From the NCBI GenBank assembly GCA_013397695.1, contig VYZI01000202.1, positions 1,171,844-1,235,843 on the forward strand: 64,000 bases of DNA. The letters are read 5' to 3'. This document shows, in pieces, positions 47,901-59,794 of this stretch. The notes under the pieces were generated by a model that had not been told where the DNA came from, did not search any database, and saw only the letters and a program-made list of their open reading frames with translations. The stretch is from Centropus unirufus (taxonomy: Eukaryota > Chordata > Aves > Cuculiformes > Centropidae). The position numbers and the translations under genes were made by a program. Numbering within the stretch: position 1 is the stretch's first letter; every line of letters starts with the position of its first letter.

Positions 47901-50900
47901 TGCACTCTGACAAGGAGAATGTCAGAAGTGAACCGGAATATTTTCGTTGAAAAGGACAAAGAAATAGATTGAATATGAAATCTCCTTAGCCTGACTATCT
48001 GTCTTGAAGTTAAGCAAGTGAGGAAAGCATTCCCTGCTCTCTTCCATCTTCCTTCTGGGCATGCGTGAGTTAAGGGTACTTTCTTCTTGTGGCCGACCCT
48101 CCTGCTGTTCATCTCGTTTCCATCGATTCTTTGTGGACCTCGTAGAAATTTTCTGGCACTACTGAGGAGATAAGACATGCCAGCCAAAGGGAAGGTCCCC
48201 CACCTCTCCCTCGGGCTGATGCACCGTGCAGGTGACATGGTGTCAGTGGTGTGATCAGGCCTGCAATGTGTCTGCTCTCCGCAGTTTGTGTTTCAAGGAT
48301 ATCAATTTACAGCCACAGAGAAGATTTGCAGACATGCAGGTCTCTAAGGGGAGAATACAGTGGGCAGATTTTCGAAAAGGGCTAGGATTAATCTGACAAC
48401 CTCTACAGCTATAGGTAGAGCGATGTTTGATAAAGCTGCTTCTTTTGGGGCGTGGGCAGAGGAGAAGGGATTTTCACCCTCAAGTGTATCCCAAAAGATG
48501 CTGTAAAAGCTCTTGTGTCCTCATGGCTTTGTTAAAGGACTCTCCTGTGGGGTGCATGTATTCATTAGTGTATGTAAGTAATTGTCTATGTGTTAGGCTA
48601 CGCAGACACAGCCAGGACTGTGATGAAGATGATTTCTTGCATACTAGGAAGGGATTTCTCGCTTGCCTCTATCTCGTCTGTGTTATAATGGGCTGGCTTT
48701 GCAGTTCCTGTTCATGCATCATTTTATCTGCATTCAAACCGTGCAGGCAATCCTTTGGCAGCATGACTGTTAGCTTTCTCTTCTCCTGTCTAATCCTTGA
48801 TTTCATGTTCTTTCTGGTCATCTTCGCTATCTCTGTCCATTGTTGTGATTCTTCTCCTTGTTAATGCATTTAAACTCAAAGGTTATTACACACAACCCTT
48901 CATTTCTGTAAGTGTAACCTGTACAGGACATGGATTTTATACCTGTGATGTGCATCAACAATTCAGGCATCTTGAGGGTGTGTGTGGGGCCAGTAGCTTG
49001 TTAGATTTGATAAGGAGGAGAGGATATTTTAAACAGCTTGATCTAAAATTGATGCCAATCTGTCTCTGTGTGGCAGCAGGCTAAAATAATATTTCCAGGC
49101 AGGTGAGGAAAGCAGCCTGATGTGGAATTTGAGTGTGATCTTGACTGACTTGGTTTTTGGGGCTGTTCCAAGGAGAAGAGTTTTATAAGTAAATCCTCTG
49201 GCAGAGCAGCATCAGGGTGACTTAGAGCCTGGGTAGAAGATTGCAAGAGGTGAGATCTCAAGAATAATAAAGCACCAGAAATAATCTGTAACAAGGAGAT
49301 GCATCTGCGCAATATGTGTCAGGCTCTAAAAATCACCCCCCACACGTAACTGAGCCCAAGACTGAGAGTGCTCTGAGCAGCTGGCCCAATAAAGGAAACA
49401 TACCCCCCAGACAAGTTGTACAAACCATCCACGTGGCTTTCTGGTGCTGCCAGTACCCCCACAAACAGGCAGGGCATCGTGGCCATACAGTATATTTAGA
49501 AGTCGCAAGATCCCTGGGAAGAGAAGGAGGATGCTTGGAAAGCATGACTTGTTTTGGAAATATGCCATGGAGCCTATGGTCTTCCTAATTTTACTCAAAA
49601 ATTATTCAAAATCTCAGATGGCAAATAGAGAGGCACCTGATTAAAATGGTTGGCTGTCTTTTTCTGAACGGTTTTGTTTCCGCACTGGTAGTTCTACAGT
49701 GAGGCAGAATAAGAATGTAAAGAGGAAATTACTGTCAAACAGACCTTTCTAAATTGCTGTCAGTGAGTGGCAGGAGATGAGCCAAAGAGATCCTGTTCTT
49801 GTCAGCCTTATTCAAGTAACATGCTGTCCTCATTCAAGAAGAGCCCTTGTCGTTTTTAGTTGTGTGTAGGTTGAACCGAATAGTAAGTCATGTAAATGAT
49901 TGATTTGCTTTACTGCAAATGATTGAAATGTGGCAAAGTGGCAGGAAAAGTACCATTCTTCGCTTGAAATGGATGAATAATGAATGGGGAAATAGCTTGC
50001 TTGTGAACTGTAGCCCCTGATTTTCAGCTGAAGTCCTAGGTCTCCATCACATGCTGGTCTGGCTTTATAATGCACTGGGAGAGATGAGCACAAGCACGAA
50101 GCCTCTGCACAGGCAGCAGTAGTGGTGCCTGTGTCATGCTTGCTGTTTTATTGGTCCCCTCCTCGCTGTACCTTTTGCTGCATATTTGCATATGCACTGA
50201 TGCACATGCACAACTGCAGCAGTGATGGATGTGAGCGGCTTTTCGTCTGGGACCTCAGCCTGGATTAGACACCATGGCAGAAAGCTGTTGATTTAGAAAG
50301 TATGAGTGAACGAGCTTTCAGTCTTTAATCCTCTCTTACACCAAGTTTTTGGTGTCAACTTCCTGGGACTGATGGCCTCCCTTTTCTTTCTTCTCCCTCA
50401 TAAACATTCACACCTCTCCATTTCTTGTCCTCAGTGTGGTATTAGAAGCAAAAATAATAGCCCGAATCCTCAGGATGGTGAATGACTGGGCTGCTGGCCT
50501 CCCGTCACAACAGCAGGGACAGGACTAAAATGAAGAATGGGACCTCAGGGCTGAAGAGTGCTGGCCCAGATTCAGATGCCCTAATTTCCACCTTTGTTTC
50601 TGCCTGTTGTTCACTATTGGCAGATGCTGCTGAAAGCTGTGGGTCTTCCCATGGACCACACTAGACTGGGAAATTAGGCAGAATTAGGTCAGCTGAGCCT
50701 GTGCCAAATCGTGTCCAACTATTCATTTGATACAGCTCATCCCTTTGAGGACACATCTTCCTGCCTGAGAACATGGCATCTGCTTCCTGGTGATGTAAGA
50801 GAACATGTGCTTCTTGGTCACCAGATTTTCTCCAGCTGGATGAAAAAAAGATCCTGGCCTAGGCGATACAAAGGCACAAACTGGGAGCAGTGAACCAAGA

Positions 50901-51070
50901 GACGGGTATGGGCACAAAGAGAATTAGGTAAGATGATGTATCAGCAATGATCTCTGCTTATCCCCAAGTCCTGGAGACTTTTCTGTCCTCAAATTTTTCA
51001 CCATTAATTATAATTCAGAAGAATAATGCTTAGACATTCTTCACACTTCCATTTGCAATACCGAAGATAC

Positions 51071-51145
51071 CTTGGGAAGGTGGGGATCATCACCTGCATT
51101 TTCAGGTGGCAAAGCTGAGGGCTTCAACCAGGCAACATTGATGCT
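51071..51145 (-). repeat. Possible MIR-type SINE fragment, reverse orientation
   Basis: CCTTGGGAAGGTGGGGATCA, then CACCTGCATTTTCAGGTGGC and AAAGCTGAGG, loosely follow the reverse MIR stretch that runs through TGTGAGGTAGGTATTATC, CCCATTTTACAGATGAGG and AAACTGAGGC. The match is weaker than for the other MIR calls. Confidence 0.28.
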
Positions 51146-51505
51146 GCAACAGATCCCCTGCCCAGATCCATCCACAGCTCACCTTTCCGGGCTGAAAACA
51201 GTTAAACTATAAAGCTTCTGAGGAGAAAAATACACGCCTGATGTCTGCAAACCTCACTGGAAAAAGTTTGGTTTAATTATAGCACAGTGTGCTGCAGGCA
51301 GGTCCTGAAGTTATGGTCCAGGACTTCCAGGGATTAAATAAAGAAGGGCACAAATTACCTGGGTCATGGAAGGTCACCTTACAGCTATAGACATGTGTGC
51401 TCCACTTCTGAAAGAGATGGTGCCCTGGAGCTGTTTGGGACCATAAGACACACTACTACATCATCACACCATCCAGTACAGAAATCCATTTCCCCAGAAT
51501 AGTTT

Positions 51506-51534
51506 GGAAAAGTAAAAAAAAATTTACTTTTTCC
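51506..51534. repeat. A/T-rich inverted repeat
   Basis: The left arm GGAAAAGTAAA (51506-51516) pairs with the right arm TTTACTTTTTCC (51523-51534) around an A-rich loop, apart from one extra base. It lies about 120 bases from the CR1 3' end but is not part of that element. Confidence 0.6.
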
Positions 51535-51653
51535 ATTGAGTTTCACTAAACAGTGGAGGAAGAGTTTGGGAAGGGTAACCATTTTGATGCTGACTCTTGG
51601 TTTGAGCTTGCCGTATCCAACCACGTCTGCTGAGAATGCCAAGCTATTTCAGG

Positions 51654-51978
51654 AATCATAGAATCGCAGAATGATTTTTGTCAGAAAGGACCATTAAAGG
51701 TCACCTAGTCCAAGCCCTCTACAATGAGCAGGAACATGTTCAACCAGATCAAGTTGCTCAGAGCCTCGTCCAACCTGACCTTGAATGTTTCTGGGTATGT
51801 GGTATCCCACCTCTCTGGGCAACGTTTTCTAGTGTTTCACCACCTCTATCATAAAAAATCTCATCCGTGTATCTAGTCTACATCTGCCCTCTTTTAGTTT
51901 AAAACTGTTACCCCATGTCCTATAGACCTACTAAGAAGTCTGTCCTCACCTTTCTTATTAGCCTCCTTTAAGTATCAA
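51654..51978 (-). mobile_element. CR1 LINE, 3'-end fragment
   Basis: This is a classic truncated avian CR1 in reverse orientation. The plus strand begins AATCATAGAATCGCAGAATG, the reverse of the CR1 terminal ATTCTATGATTCT repeat. It continues with GAAAGGACCATTAAAGGTCA and CCTAGTCCAAGCCC (51687-51717), CTCGTCCAACCTGACCTTGA (51764-51783) and a stretch on poorly visible later blocks (CCACCTCT, CATCTGCCCTC, TTAGTTTAAAACTGTTACCC). Similarity stops after GCCTCCTTTAAGTATCAA, so the copy is 5'-truncated at about 325 bases. Truncated copies like this make up most CR1 in birds. No reading frame remains. Confidence 0.95.
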
Positions 51979-54900
51979 GGGTTGTTTGCTGGCTTGTACC
52001 ACTTGTCTGCTGCTGAATACAACTTCTTGCTGCTATAAAGCATTCATCACTGCTCAGCAGAGAAGAGATAACACCCAGCCCTTCAGGTGGCCGCTCACAT
52101 TGAAGCGGCTTTGGGGCCATTTCTGGTTCTTAGGAATGACCTCCCTTGTCTCAGAGCTCACCCTTGAGGGAGTCTCATTAGTGTCTCTCAGCTCTCACCC
52201 AGCCTTCAGCCCCTCTAAGAAGATGCTCTCAAAACTCAACAAGTTAAACGCATTTTTGTTTTCTGCAGAGCCTGCATCTCACGTGGGACCTGACTCACGT
52301 TGAAGGGTCTTGTCTACATTGCAGTGTGTCGTGGTGCTGCTAGCAATACAGCAGCAGCAGGTAGCTCATGGCAAGCTGCCTGCATGAATATATGTTCAGA
52401 TTCTTGGCCAGATTGTTGAACTGAGCTCCAACACGCCACAGCTCCACTCGTGTCAATACTCTCTCGTCAGTACAAAGCTAGCTTGGACATGGCTCCATGA
52501 GCTGCACTTGTGTTCCTGGGTGACAGCTCTGCAGCTGTTCCTGGGACTGTGGTGTCCTGGCTTGAAAGGAGTTCCCTGAATATCTAAACAAATAGGGACA
52601 TCATCAGCAAAGAGCAGCAGCACAAGGAGAGGGAATATTGGACAGGCCAGCTGGAGTGTGTGAAGGCAAATGGAGTAGCTGGGAGGGAAGGGAGGTGTGG
52701 AAGGTGGCTGTGCTTGTCTAGACAGTGCCTGTAAATTTTATTTATTCCACCTCCCCCTCCCCCCAAAGCCTACACCACCTTGGAAATCACAAATTAAAAT
52801 GTGTTCTCTGGGTTGTCGGTGCAGCCTTGGTTCCCACTCTTATCTCACAAGGCACTCCAGAGGAGAAAGCCTGTCAGGCAGCACTGAGGCTTCTCCTTGC
52901 TCCTCCCTCAACTTTGGTAAGGCTGGAGAGGATTTGGGCTGAGTCCTGCTTAAGAAGAGGCTGGAGGGCTGTCACCTCTAAACCCAAGATAAACGTGTGT
53001 GGAGACAAAGGGCTTTCACACCTCTTCTTTCTCTCCTAGTCCTTGGTTTCTGTCCTTCCTTTGGATGCTTTCCCCTGCCTTTGTGGCTCTGTCCAGCAGG
53101 AACGTGTCATCTGAATCCAGCCTGTGTCTTTCAGTGGTCACTCCTGAATGTTGTCATGGACCTGGGTGAATAAACATTCCTGCTCTGGGGCAGAAGGTTT
53201 GGGAGCAGCCTCTGCATCCTGGCCTTTCCTGGGAGCAGCAGCCCCTCTCGGGGCTCAACTGTGTACCATGGCCAGGCAGGGTGGCAGCCACCGTGGAGCT
53301 GGTACACACCAGAGAGAGCAGCTCAGCAGGAAGGGGGACTGTTTGTTTGCAAGATGAAATAATTATGTGCCTTTCATGGGATGTGGAATGTTCTCCACTT
53401 CAGATGCCTTGCAGAGCTGACATTGGGCTGGGTTGGCTTGACAGCTGCCAGTCATCGTGGTTTGATGTGCCAATTAGCAAGTTTCATCAAGGGTTTTGAG
53501 GCTGGTTGTGAGGACTGTTGGCAAAAGCAACCATGTTTAGCTACCCAAAACTCTGCCTCCTCTTGTCTATGCCAGATTGGAGGCCAGCAACCTGAAATAT
53601 TTGGGCGTGTGCTTTTGCTGAGCCTCTCTTCTGCAGTTCAAGAAGCCTCTCTGTGTCTTTAATTTTTAGTCTGCATAACTTTCTCTTGTTTTTCCGCTCT
53701 CTTTTGCATTTCTAGAGGGAACAATTCAGTGCTTTTCATAAGGGGAAAAAAAAATAATCCGATTTCTGCCATGTTTCTTGAGCCACCAGTCAGCAAAACC
53801 TCACCAGAATTATCCAACGCCTTGCTGTGCTCTTGTCTGGGATGGTTTTTAGCTCAACAAGAGAGCATTCCTCATAATTTAATCACTTTAATGCTTAATT
53901 AGAAAAATTCTACATTTCCTTGGGGAAGAGTGTAACGTAGTATAACGGAGGGCAGGCCAGGCACACTGTGCTTCATCAGCCTGGCACGGCATCCCTGTGG
54001 AAATGCTGTGTAGGAAAGCAGAGCTCTCCAGAGATGCAAGCTGTTTCTTGCTTTTTTTGCCCTCTGTTCTCTGGGGCAGGACAGGAGACCAGGAGCTTAT
54101 GCTGAATTTGGGCATCTATGAAGTAGCAGCTGGATTGCAGTCAGACGCCTTGGAGCCCATGGGATCTCCTTGCTTGGTTGTCCTGGCTTGAGCAAGAGGT
54201 AGATTTTCATTTTAGAAAATAGTTTTGTTCTGTCAGACTAATGAGAAAGCTCTTTATGTTAAGTATGTAAAACAATTAAGGACTGAATAAAGCACGATAA
54301 AAATTAATTTCCTTGGTTAACATACTTCTGAGCCCTAGAGTAAACAAACTAAATGCTGGTCACTATGGTACTTTCAGATCCTTTCCACAAGTACTACTCA
54401 GGCCTGCATGTATTTGTCCTTTTTTTTAAAAAAAAAAGTCAACCCACATATCTTATGGGAATAATCATGCTGTAAACTTGTGCTGGTAAATTTTCTTTTT
54501 CCCAAGTTACTTTGAAAAGATCTTCCAAACACTGCGAAGTGGTGTCTTCGAGATTGAAAGCTCACCTCAGACTGTTGCTCCCAGCTCCCCTGAGTACATT
54601 TCGTACTGCTCTCCTGCACTTCTCCCTGGACAGCTTTGCCCATCAGAAGTCTCTGTCTCACTATTTCCATAGCTTAGAGACAGTCTCAGGAATCCAGTAC
54701 TTGATCTTTGTCCCGAGTCAGCACCATGGAAATTCAGCCTTTTCAATGCTGCAGTAGCAAGAGCGGGATGTGGGGACAGTTACTACAGGACCTGAACACA
54801 CTGGGTGCTAAAACAAACTATTACTTTTAATCAGATTATGTGGGTAGCACTCTCTAACCCCCATCAGCCAGGGGATATCTTCTTACTGGGAAATCCCAGG

Positions 54901-56380
54901 CAGCTCAGCAACATACTTCTCTTACAGATGGCAGGCTGAACGTGGGAGCTATCTCCTTGACCAGACTGATTCCCATTGAGTACTGCCCATTAGAATATGC
55001 CTTTTAAGCTCGTATCTTAGTTCAAGCCTGAAAATGAAATACTTTTTAAATGCCCTCCACCACTTAAAAGTTCTTAGTACTTAAAACAAAGCTAAACCAC
55101 ACCACGAGAGTAAACTCAAGCATAGAACTGCAGTGGGAGCTGTGGGGTGTAACATCGCTGCAGCCCTGTGCACTTGCAGCCTCCAGCAGAAACCCCTCCC
55201 TGTTCTGGGCTAACAGGGAGAAAATGTGAGTTTCTTCTTGTGCACAGCTCTTCCAGCCCTGGAGATGTGCAGAAATCAAGGAAAGTCAAGCGTTGAATAC
55301 CAGAAGGCCTAGTCTTTCCCCAGTGGTTTCCAACCAGAGAGCTCACAGTGTTTGCCAACCATAGATGAGGTCTGGTCTGTCTGCTGCTTCGCAAAGACTG
55401 GACACGAGAGGCTGGAGCCGTGATGAGGAATGACACCCAGCGGGCAGGGGCTCAATGATAGTGAACAGTGCCTTCCAGAGTAGGAGCATGCTTAAATTCC
55501 CTGGTTCCTGGTGAAGTTTTCTTTATCATGTGGTTTTACATAACTCGGTGTCAGGTAGATGTGGAAATACAATCAGAAAAGCAGATATTGTCATCCCAGT
55601 AGGGAGCCTGGGGGAGGGATGCCAAATCCAGAGGTGGCAGGTGCTGAGGACTTCAAACAGTGACGACAACAGCTCTGCTGGCTGCCACTCAGCTGGGACA
55701 TCACAGGTCTTTCTGCTTCTCATTGTCACAGTCCGAAAATAGCTCCCGGATAACACGCTCCCGGCACAAAGCTGAGTGCTGTGAGCTGGTGTTGAGAGCC
55801 GTGCGGAAGCCAGTGTAGGAGCAGACCAAACTGCCTATTCTGACTTCATTCCCAGAGTCTAATATTAGCTCACCTGCAGGTATGACAGCCCTCCTGGCAG
55901 GCAGCCACAAGGCCTTTTTATTTTTTCTCTCCCAGCTCATACAGTTCCCTTATGGCAGTGACAACCCAATTATCCATGCTTTTCCCATCTTCTCTACTCC
56001 TGTTGACTTGGCTTGTGCTGAAGCGTTCTTGGGGAAAGATCAGTGTGTTTCAGCAGATGGGTAAAGGCTGAAGAGCAAATTGTTTTAATCAACCTCCCTC
56101 TTTTTTTTCGGGGGACACAGAGTACTTACTGAAGTGGTAAAACTGCATCCGTAATTTCACAAGGCAGCAGACTTGTCTCCAAGTAGCTTCTGTGGTTTTT
56201 TGGATACCGTGGATACGGGCAATTAACTCGCGACACAAACTTGGCCTTTCCCCAGGGGCATTTGTACTTGCTGCCTGTTCCAGAATAGTGGGAGATCCTT
56301 AGGTTGCATGAGCTACTGGGCAAAAAAAGGGCCAACTTCTCCAGTCCTTCTAGGCATTGTAGCCCTTTGGATGAGTCCAC

Positions 56381-56460
56381 GGAATGGTCAGAGTTGGAAG
56401 GGACCTCTGGAGATCCTCTGGTCAGACTCCCCTGCTGAAGCAGGTTCAGCAGGTTGCTTG
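56381..56460 (-). mobile_element. CR1 LINE, short 3'-end fragment
   Basis: GGAATGGTCAGAGTTGGAAG and GGACCTCTGGAGATCCTCTG, then GTCAGACTCCCCTGCTGAAG and CAGGTTCAGCAGGTTGC, follow the reversed CR1 3' region almost base by base. The consensus is GTTGGAAGGGACCTCTGGAG, then ATCATCTAGTCCAACCCCC, then CTGCTNAAGCAGGTTC. About 80 bases are kept. It belongs to a different CR1 subfamily from the copy at 51.7 kb, because it has the CCTCTGGAGATC form. Confidence 0.85.
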
Positions 56461-57534
56461 GTGGTGTTGGGGAATGTGAGTGGTGGTCCCAACTTCATGG
56501 CCAGCAAGGTGACCTTTTGACTGCAGTGATATGGATGGTGTGGCAAACATTCTTTTCAGTGGCAAAAAAACTTGCTTCTTGCCTCAGCTCGCTGCTGGGG
56601 ACATTTCCAGGGCTGGTTCCCTTCTGAGCAGGACTACACAGTGAGCCTCATTTGATGGAGTTCAGGAGTGAGCAGAAGTGAGTCTCCGTGAGAACAAACG
56701 GAGATGGTTTACTATGGATGCAATCAGAGTCTGGCTCACTTGATGGAGGTTTAAAACCTGGTTTAGTTTGTACATTTTAAAATAATGCTAGCGAGGTATT
56801 CCATTTACTGGATCCCGCTAAATATGAAAGCTACTGTATAGTAGTTGGTTTTCTATTTTTTAATCTGTGGATAGGCAGGAATCTATGGGCCCTGAAAGGA
56901 AAAAAAGCCACTTGCTGGCAGTACAAGGAGGAAGGGAACTAGGAGGATTGGGAAGCCCAATGCATCACTCTCTTTAGCAGCTGTTTCCATGAAAGACATT
57001 ATTTCACTGCTAAGAGGCAGCCTGGGAGCCATCCTGTCTGCTCCCAGCCTGGAGGGCTGTCCAGACTCACTTCCTCTTGGAAGTAACAGTGTAATATGGG
57101 TAAGTGCTCTAGATGTCAGCCAGTGCCTTGTACCCCTGTGCTCTTGGCTGCTAGAGGCAGCCCAACCAGGTCCTGCCTGGAGGCCCCGGGCCAAGCAAGT
57201 GTCTTGAAGTGATCAGGATGGTTTGGGGGCACGCACAGACACCCACCCCTGGCAGGAGCGATGGCATCCTTAGCAGCATGGTGGGAATTAGCATGTAGAC
57301 TGACTCTTGTGGTCCCCAACAGGGATGAAATAATTTTGTCAGCCCAGTTGCCTTTTCTCCTCTCCTTTCTTATTGCCACGCTACTTGTAGGAGGATTCCT
57401 CAGGTCTGGAAACTAAGGCTTGAGAACTCTTACTGGTCATAACCCAGCAGCACTACTCCTACTCCATTCCCATAGCTGGACACTTGAGCTATTTGCCTTG
57501 ATTCTTGCGTATCCATGTATGGCTAGAAAGGGGG

Positions 57535-57680
57535 GGTTAATGAAAAGCTGTTTATAATTCAGTGAAGTGCTTATAATTGTGAAGCCCCAGTGGCTTTTCT
57601 TTGCATGAAAGAAACTGCATGCATGGGAAATTATTAATTATCACTGCACACATTTTTATTGCTAACGATTTGGGTTGTTC
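57535..57680. promoter_or_regulatory. Possible conserved non-coding element
   Basis: An AT-rich block following a G-rich run, with GGTTAATGAAAAGC, two TTATAATT cores, an octamer-like CTTTGCATGAAAG, GGGAAATTATTAATTATCAC and ATTGCTAACGATTTG. There is no coding or transposon signature. Among the composition-based candidates it has one of the densest sets of homeodomain-type cores, but nothing beyond that supports it. Confidence 0.22.
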
Positions 57681-59724
57681 TGTGTGGCATTAGGAACTGT
57701 CTGGGAGTGCGTGGGTGGATAACAGATACTTAGGAGATGTTATAATTTGTATTCCTGCTTTTGCTTGGCCAAGGCTGTCATGGATCTGCCGTGTTTGTTG
57801 CTGCCTCCTGGAAGAGTTAAGCAAGGCTGTCATTTGTGCTGTGCTGGATTTTGTAGAGCAAGAAAGAGAATTTCCAGACTTGCCTACGGAATTGGTTCCT
57901 GGTGATAGCCATGGGGATTAGCATCCTGGAAGATGTTTGGTCATTTATAGATCCAAAAAGCTATACCAGTTTGGCCTCCTGTATCAAAGATACTCGCTGT
58001 GGGTTGTGCTTGATCCTGTTGTCCCCCCTTTCCAGTGCTTCACACTTGGGAACTTCAATGGCATAGGTATTTTTTCCCCAGGATCCTGCTGCTGGGGAAG
58101 ATGCTCTGCACCTTTTCTTTCACTGTGCCCTCCTGTATCTAGAAGCTGCCTTCACCTCCTCCTGCCACAAATGTCTTCAGCCAATGTGGTGGAGAAGCAC
58201 CTCCCTGAACACAGCCACCTCTATTAGTTATGATGCAGCCCCTTTGCTGCTGCTATGGCACACTGTGGTAAAAAGGACACGATTCCTCTCTCCTGTCCTG
58301 TACCTTTATAGAATTAATTAAGGCTGAAAAGAGAAACACCCTGAAAATGTCCTCTGTGGGCTGGGTGTCTGACCCCACTGTCACTGGGGGCTGCAGCTCA
58401 CCAGGGCCTTCAGCCCCCATTGACAGGGGATCAACAAAGGAGCTTCATGGGCATAAAAAAGGCCTTTTCCTCCTGATACCCTCCGCTTTCAACTTTGGTT
58501 GTGTTTTTGACTTTGCATACTTGGTTTGTATATAAGCACTTAAACAGTTGTCAGGGTGTGCTTCTGCATCACCTGAAGGAAAGGAAAAAACCGATGGAGG
58601 GGGTGAAATGCAGCCCTCCACCCCAGCTCCATCTTAGCTTGCTACTGTTTAAATATGACTAATGCTAAAAATAATTCTAGTGTTGCTATAGAAACTTGCA
58701 CTGTTGCTACGTGTGAACCTGGAGAGAATTGTACCCTCCTCGGTACCTTGTTTTTTTCCCTTCCCCTCAGCCATGCTTAGCCCCAAGCAACACGAGCACA
58801 GACACACCAGACCTTGCCTCCTTCTTTGCACAGCCTTGCTGGGTTGCCTATAGTTTTTGGGTTTTTTTCTGTTGCGCTAGGTGATAGGAAGGGATTTCAT
58901 TATTTAAGCTATCCTCTGTCTATCTGCCTGTCTGTCTATCCCCAGTGCTTCCAACTCTCTCTGACATAGTTTTCAAGTCTGTGTCTATCTGGTTTGTTGG
59001 GCTCCTTCTGCTCCTTCCTTAGACCTGGTGAGGCTTTGGTCCGTGCATGCAGGGAGTGGGAGGAATGGGTTCTCTTCTTGCTCTTCCAGCAAGAAGGTCC
59101 TCCTCGATACACTTCCAAGTTTTCCTTGCTTTCCATCTGTACTGGAGGAAGACAATCTGTTGTAAACTTCCTTCAGGTCTCGAGATGAAAAGGGTTTTTG
59201 TATTTGATAAACTTTTTAACAGCGCCACAATCTGCCATCCCAATCTTCCTGTCCCTCCCAGCTTTGGTAGCTCATTTGCAGGAAGCTGAGGTCTTCCAGA
59301 CTTTTTAGAAGAAACCAGCCAAGGGATCAGTTTACATTTTCCAAGCTGGAATGACAAATGCTGGAAACTTCTATTCATTTGAAAAAGAAACTGGGATTAA
59401 CCCAGATACTGAAAGATCACAGCCCCCAAAGGCCAGTTTGGCTCCTACACAAATTCCCCTCCAAGGCAGTGTGAAATTTTCCTTTCAGTCCTGCCAGAGC
59501 TTTTTCTTAACTGCATTGATCACTGCAGTTTGGTATTTAGGAACCAGCAATGACCTCTTGCCTCTGCTCAAGATTTACAGCTCACCCCCACCATGAGCTG
59601 GAATGTGCTGGAGCATGGATCATGCCAACCCTCATGGTCAAATTCACTGTCATGATGGTATCTCACAGCGGTGACATGGGATGCAAGTCAGTACCTGGAG
59701 ATGATTCACAGCAGCAGAAGGTCT

Positions 59725-59794
59725 CTGAGGTTGGCAGGGACCTCTGGAGACCATAGAGTCCTGCCTCTTCTCAAAGTTGGGTCAGTTAGAGCTG
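59725..59794 (-). mobile_element. CR1 LINE, short 3'-end fragment
   Basis: GAGGTTGGCAGGGACCTCTG, then GAGACCATAGAGTCCTGCCT, then CTTCTCAAAGTTGGGTCAGT with TAGAGC match the reversed CR1 3' region (GGTTGGAAGGGACCTCTGGA, GATCATCTAGTCCAACCCCC, CTGCTCAAGCAGGGTCANCT, AGAGC). It is about 70 bases, diverged, and in the same orientation and of similar subfamily type as the fragment at 56.4 kb. Confidence 0.75.

Larger units (their letters stand above)
40141..51653. other. Non-coding stretch, no gene recognised
   Basis: I see no gene here. Open frames reach at most about 166 codons (46286-46786, minus strand) and carry no recognisable domain. Minor structure includes the tandem pair at 42204-42233, a palindromic T/A tract at 42746-42762, an AT-rich enhancer-like block at 44740-44960, and a possible MIR fragment at 51.1 kb. 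Confidence 0.55.

Noticed and set aside
57395..57460. Possible MIR fragment (CTGGAAACTAAGGCTTGAG and CCCAGCAGC)
   Set aside because: Only two short pieces fit the reversed MIR consensus and the region between them does not, so support is too thin.
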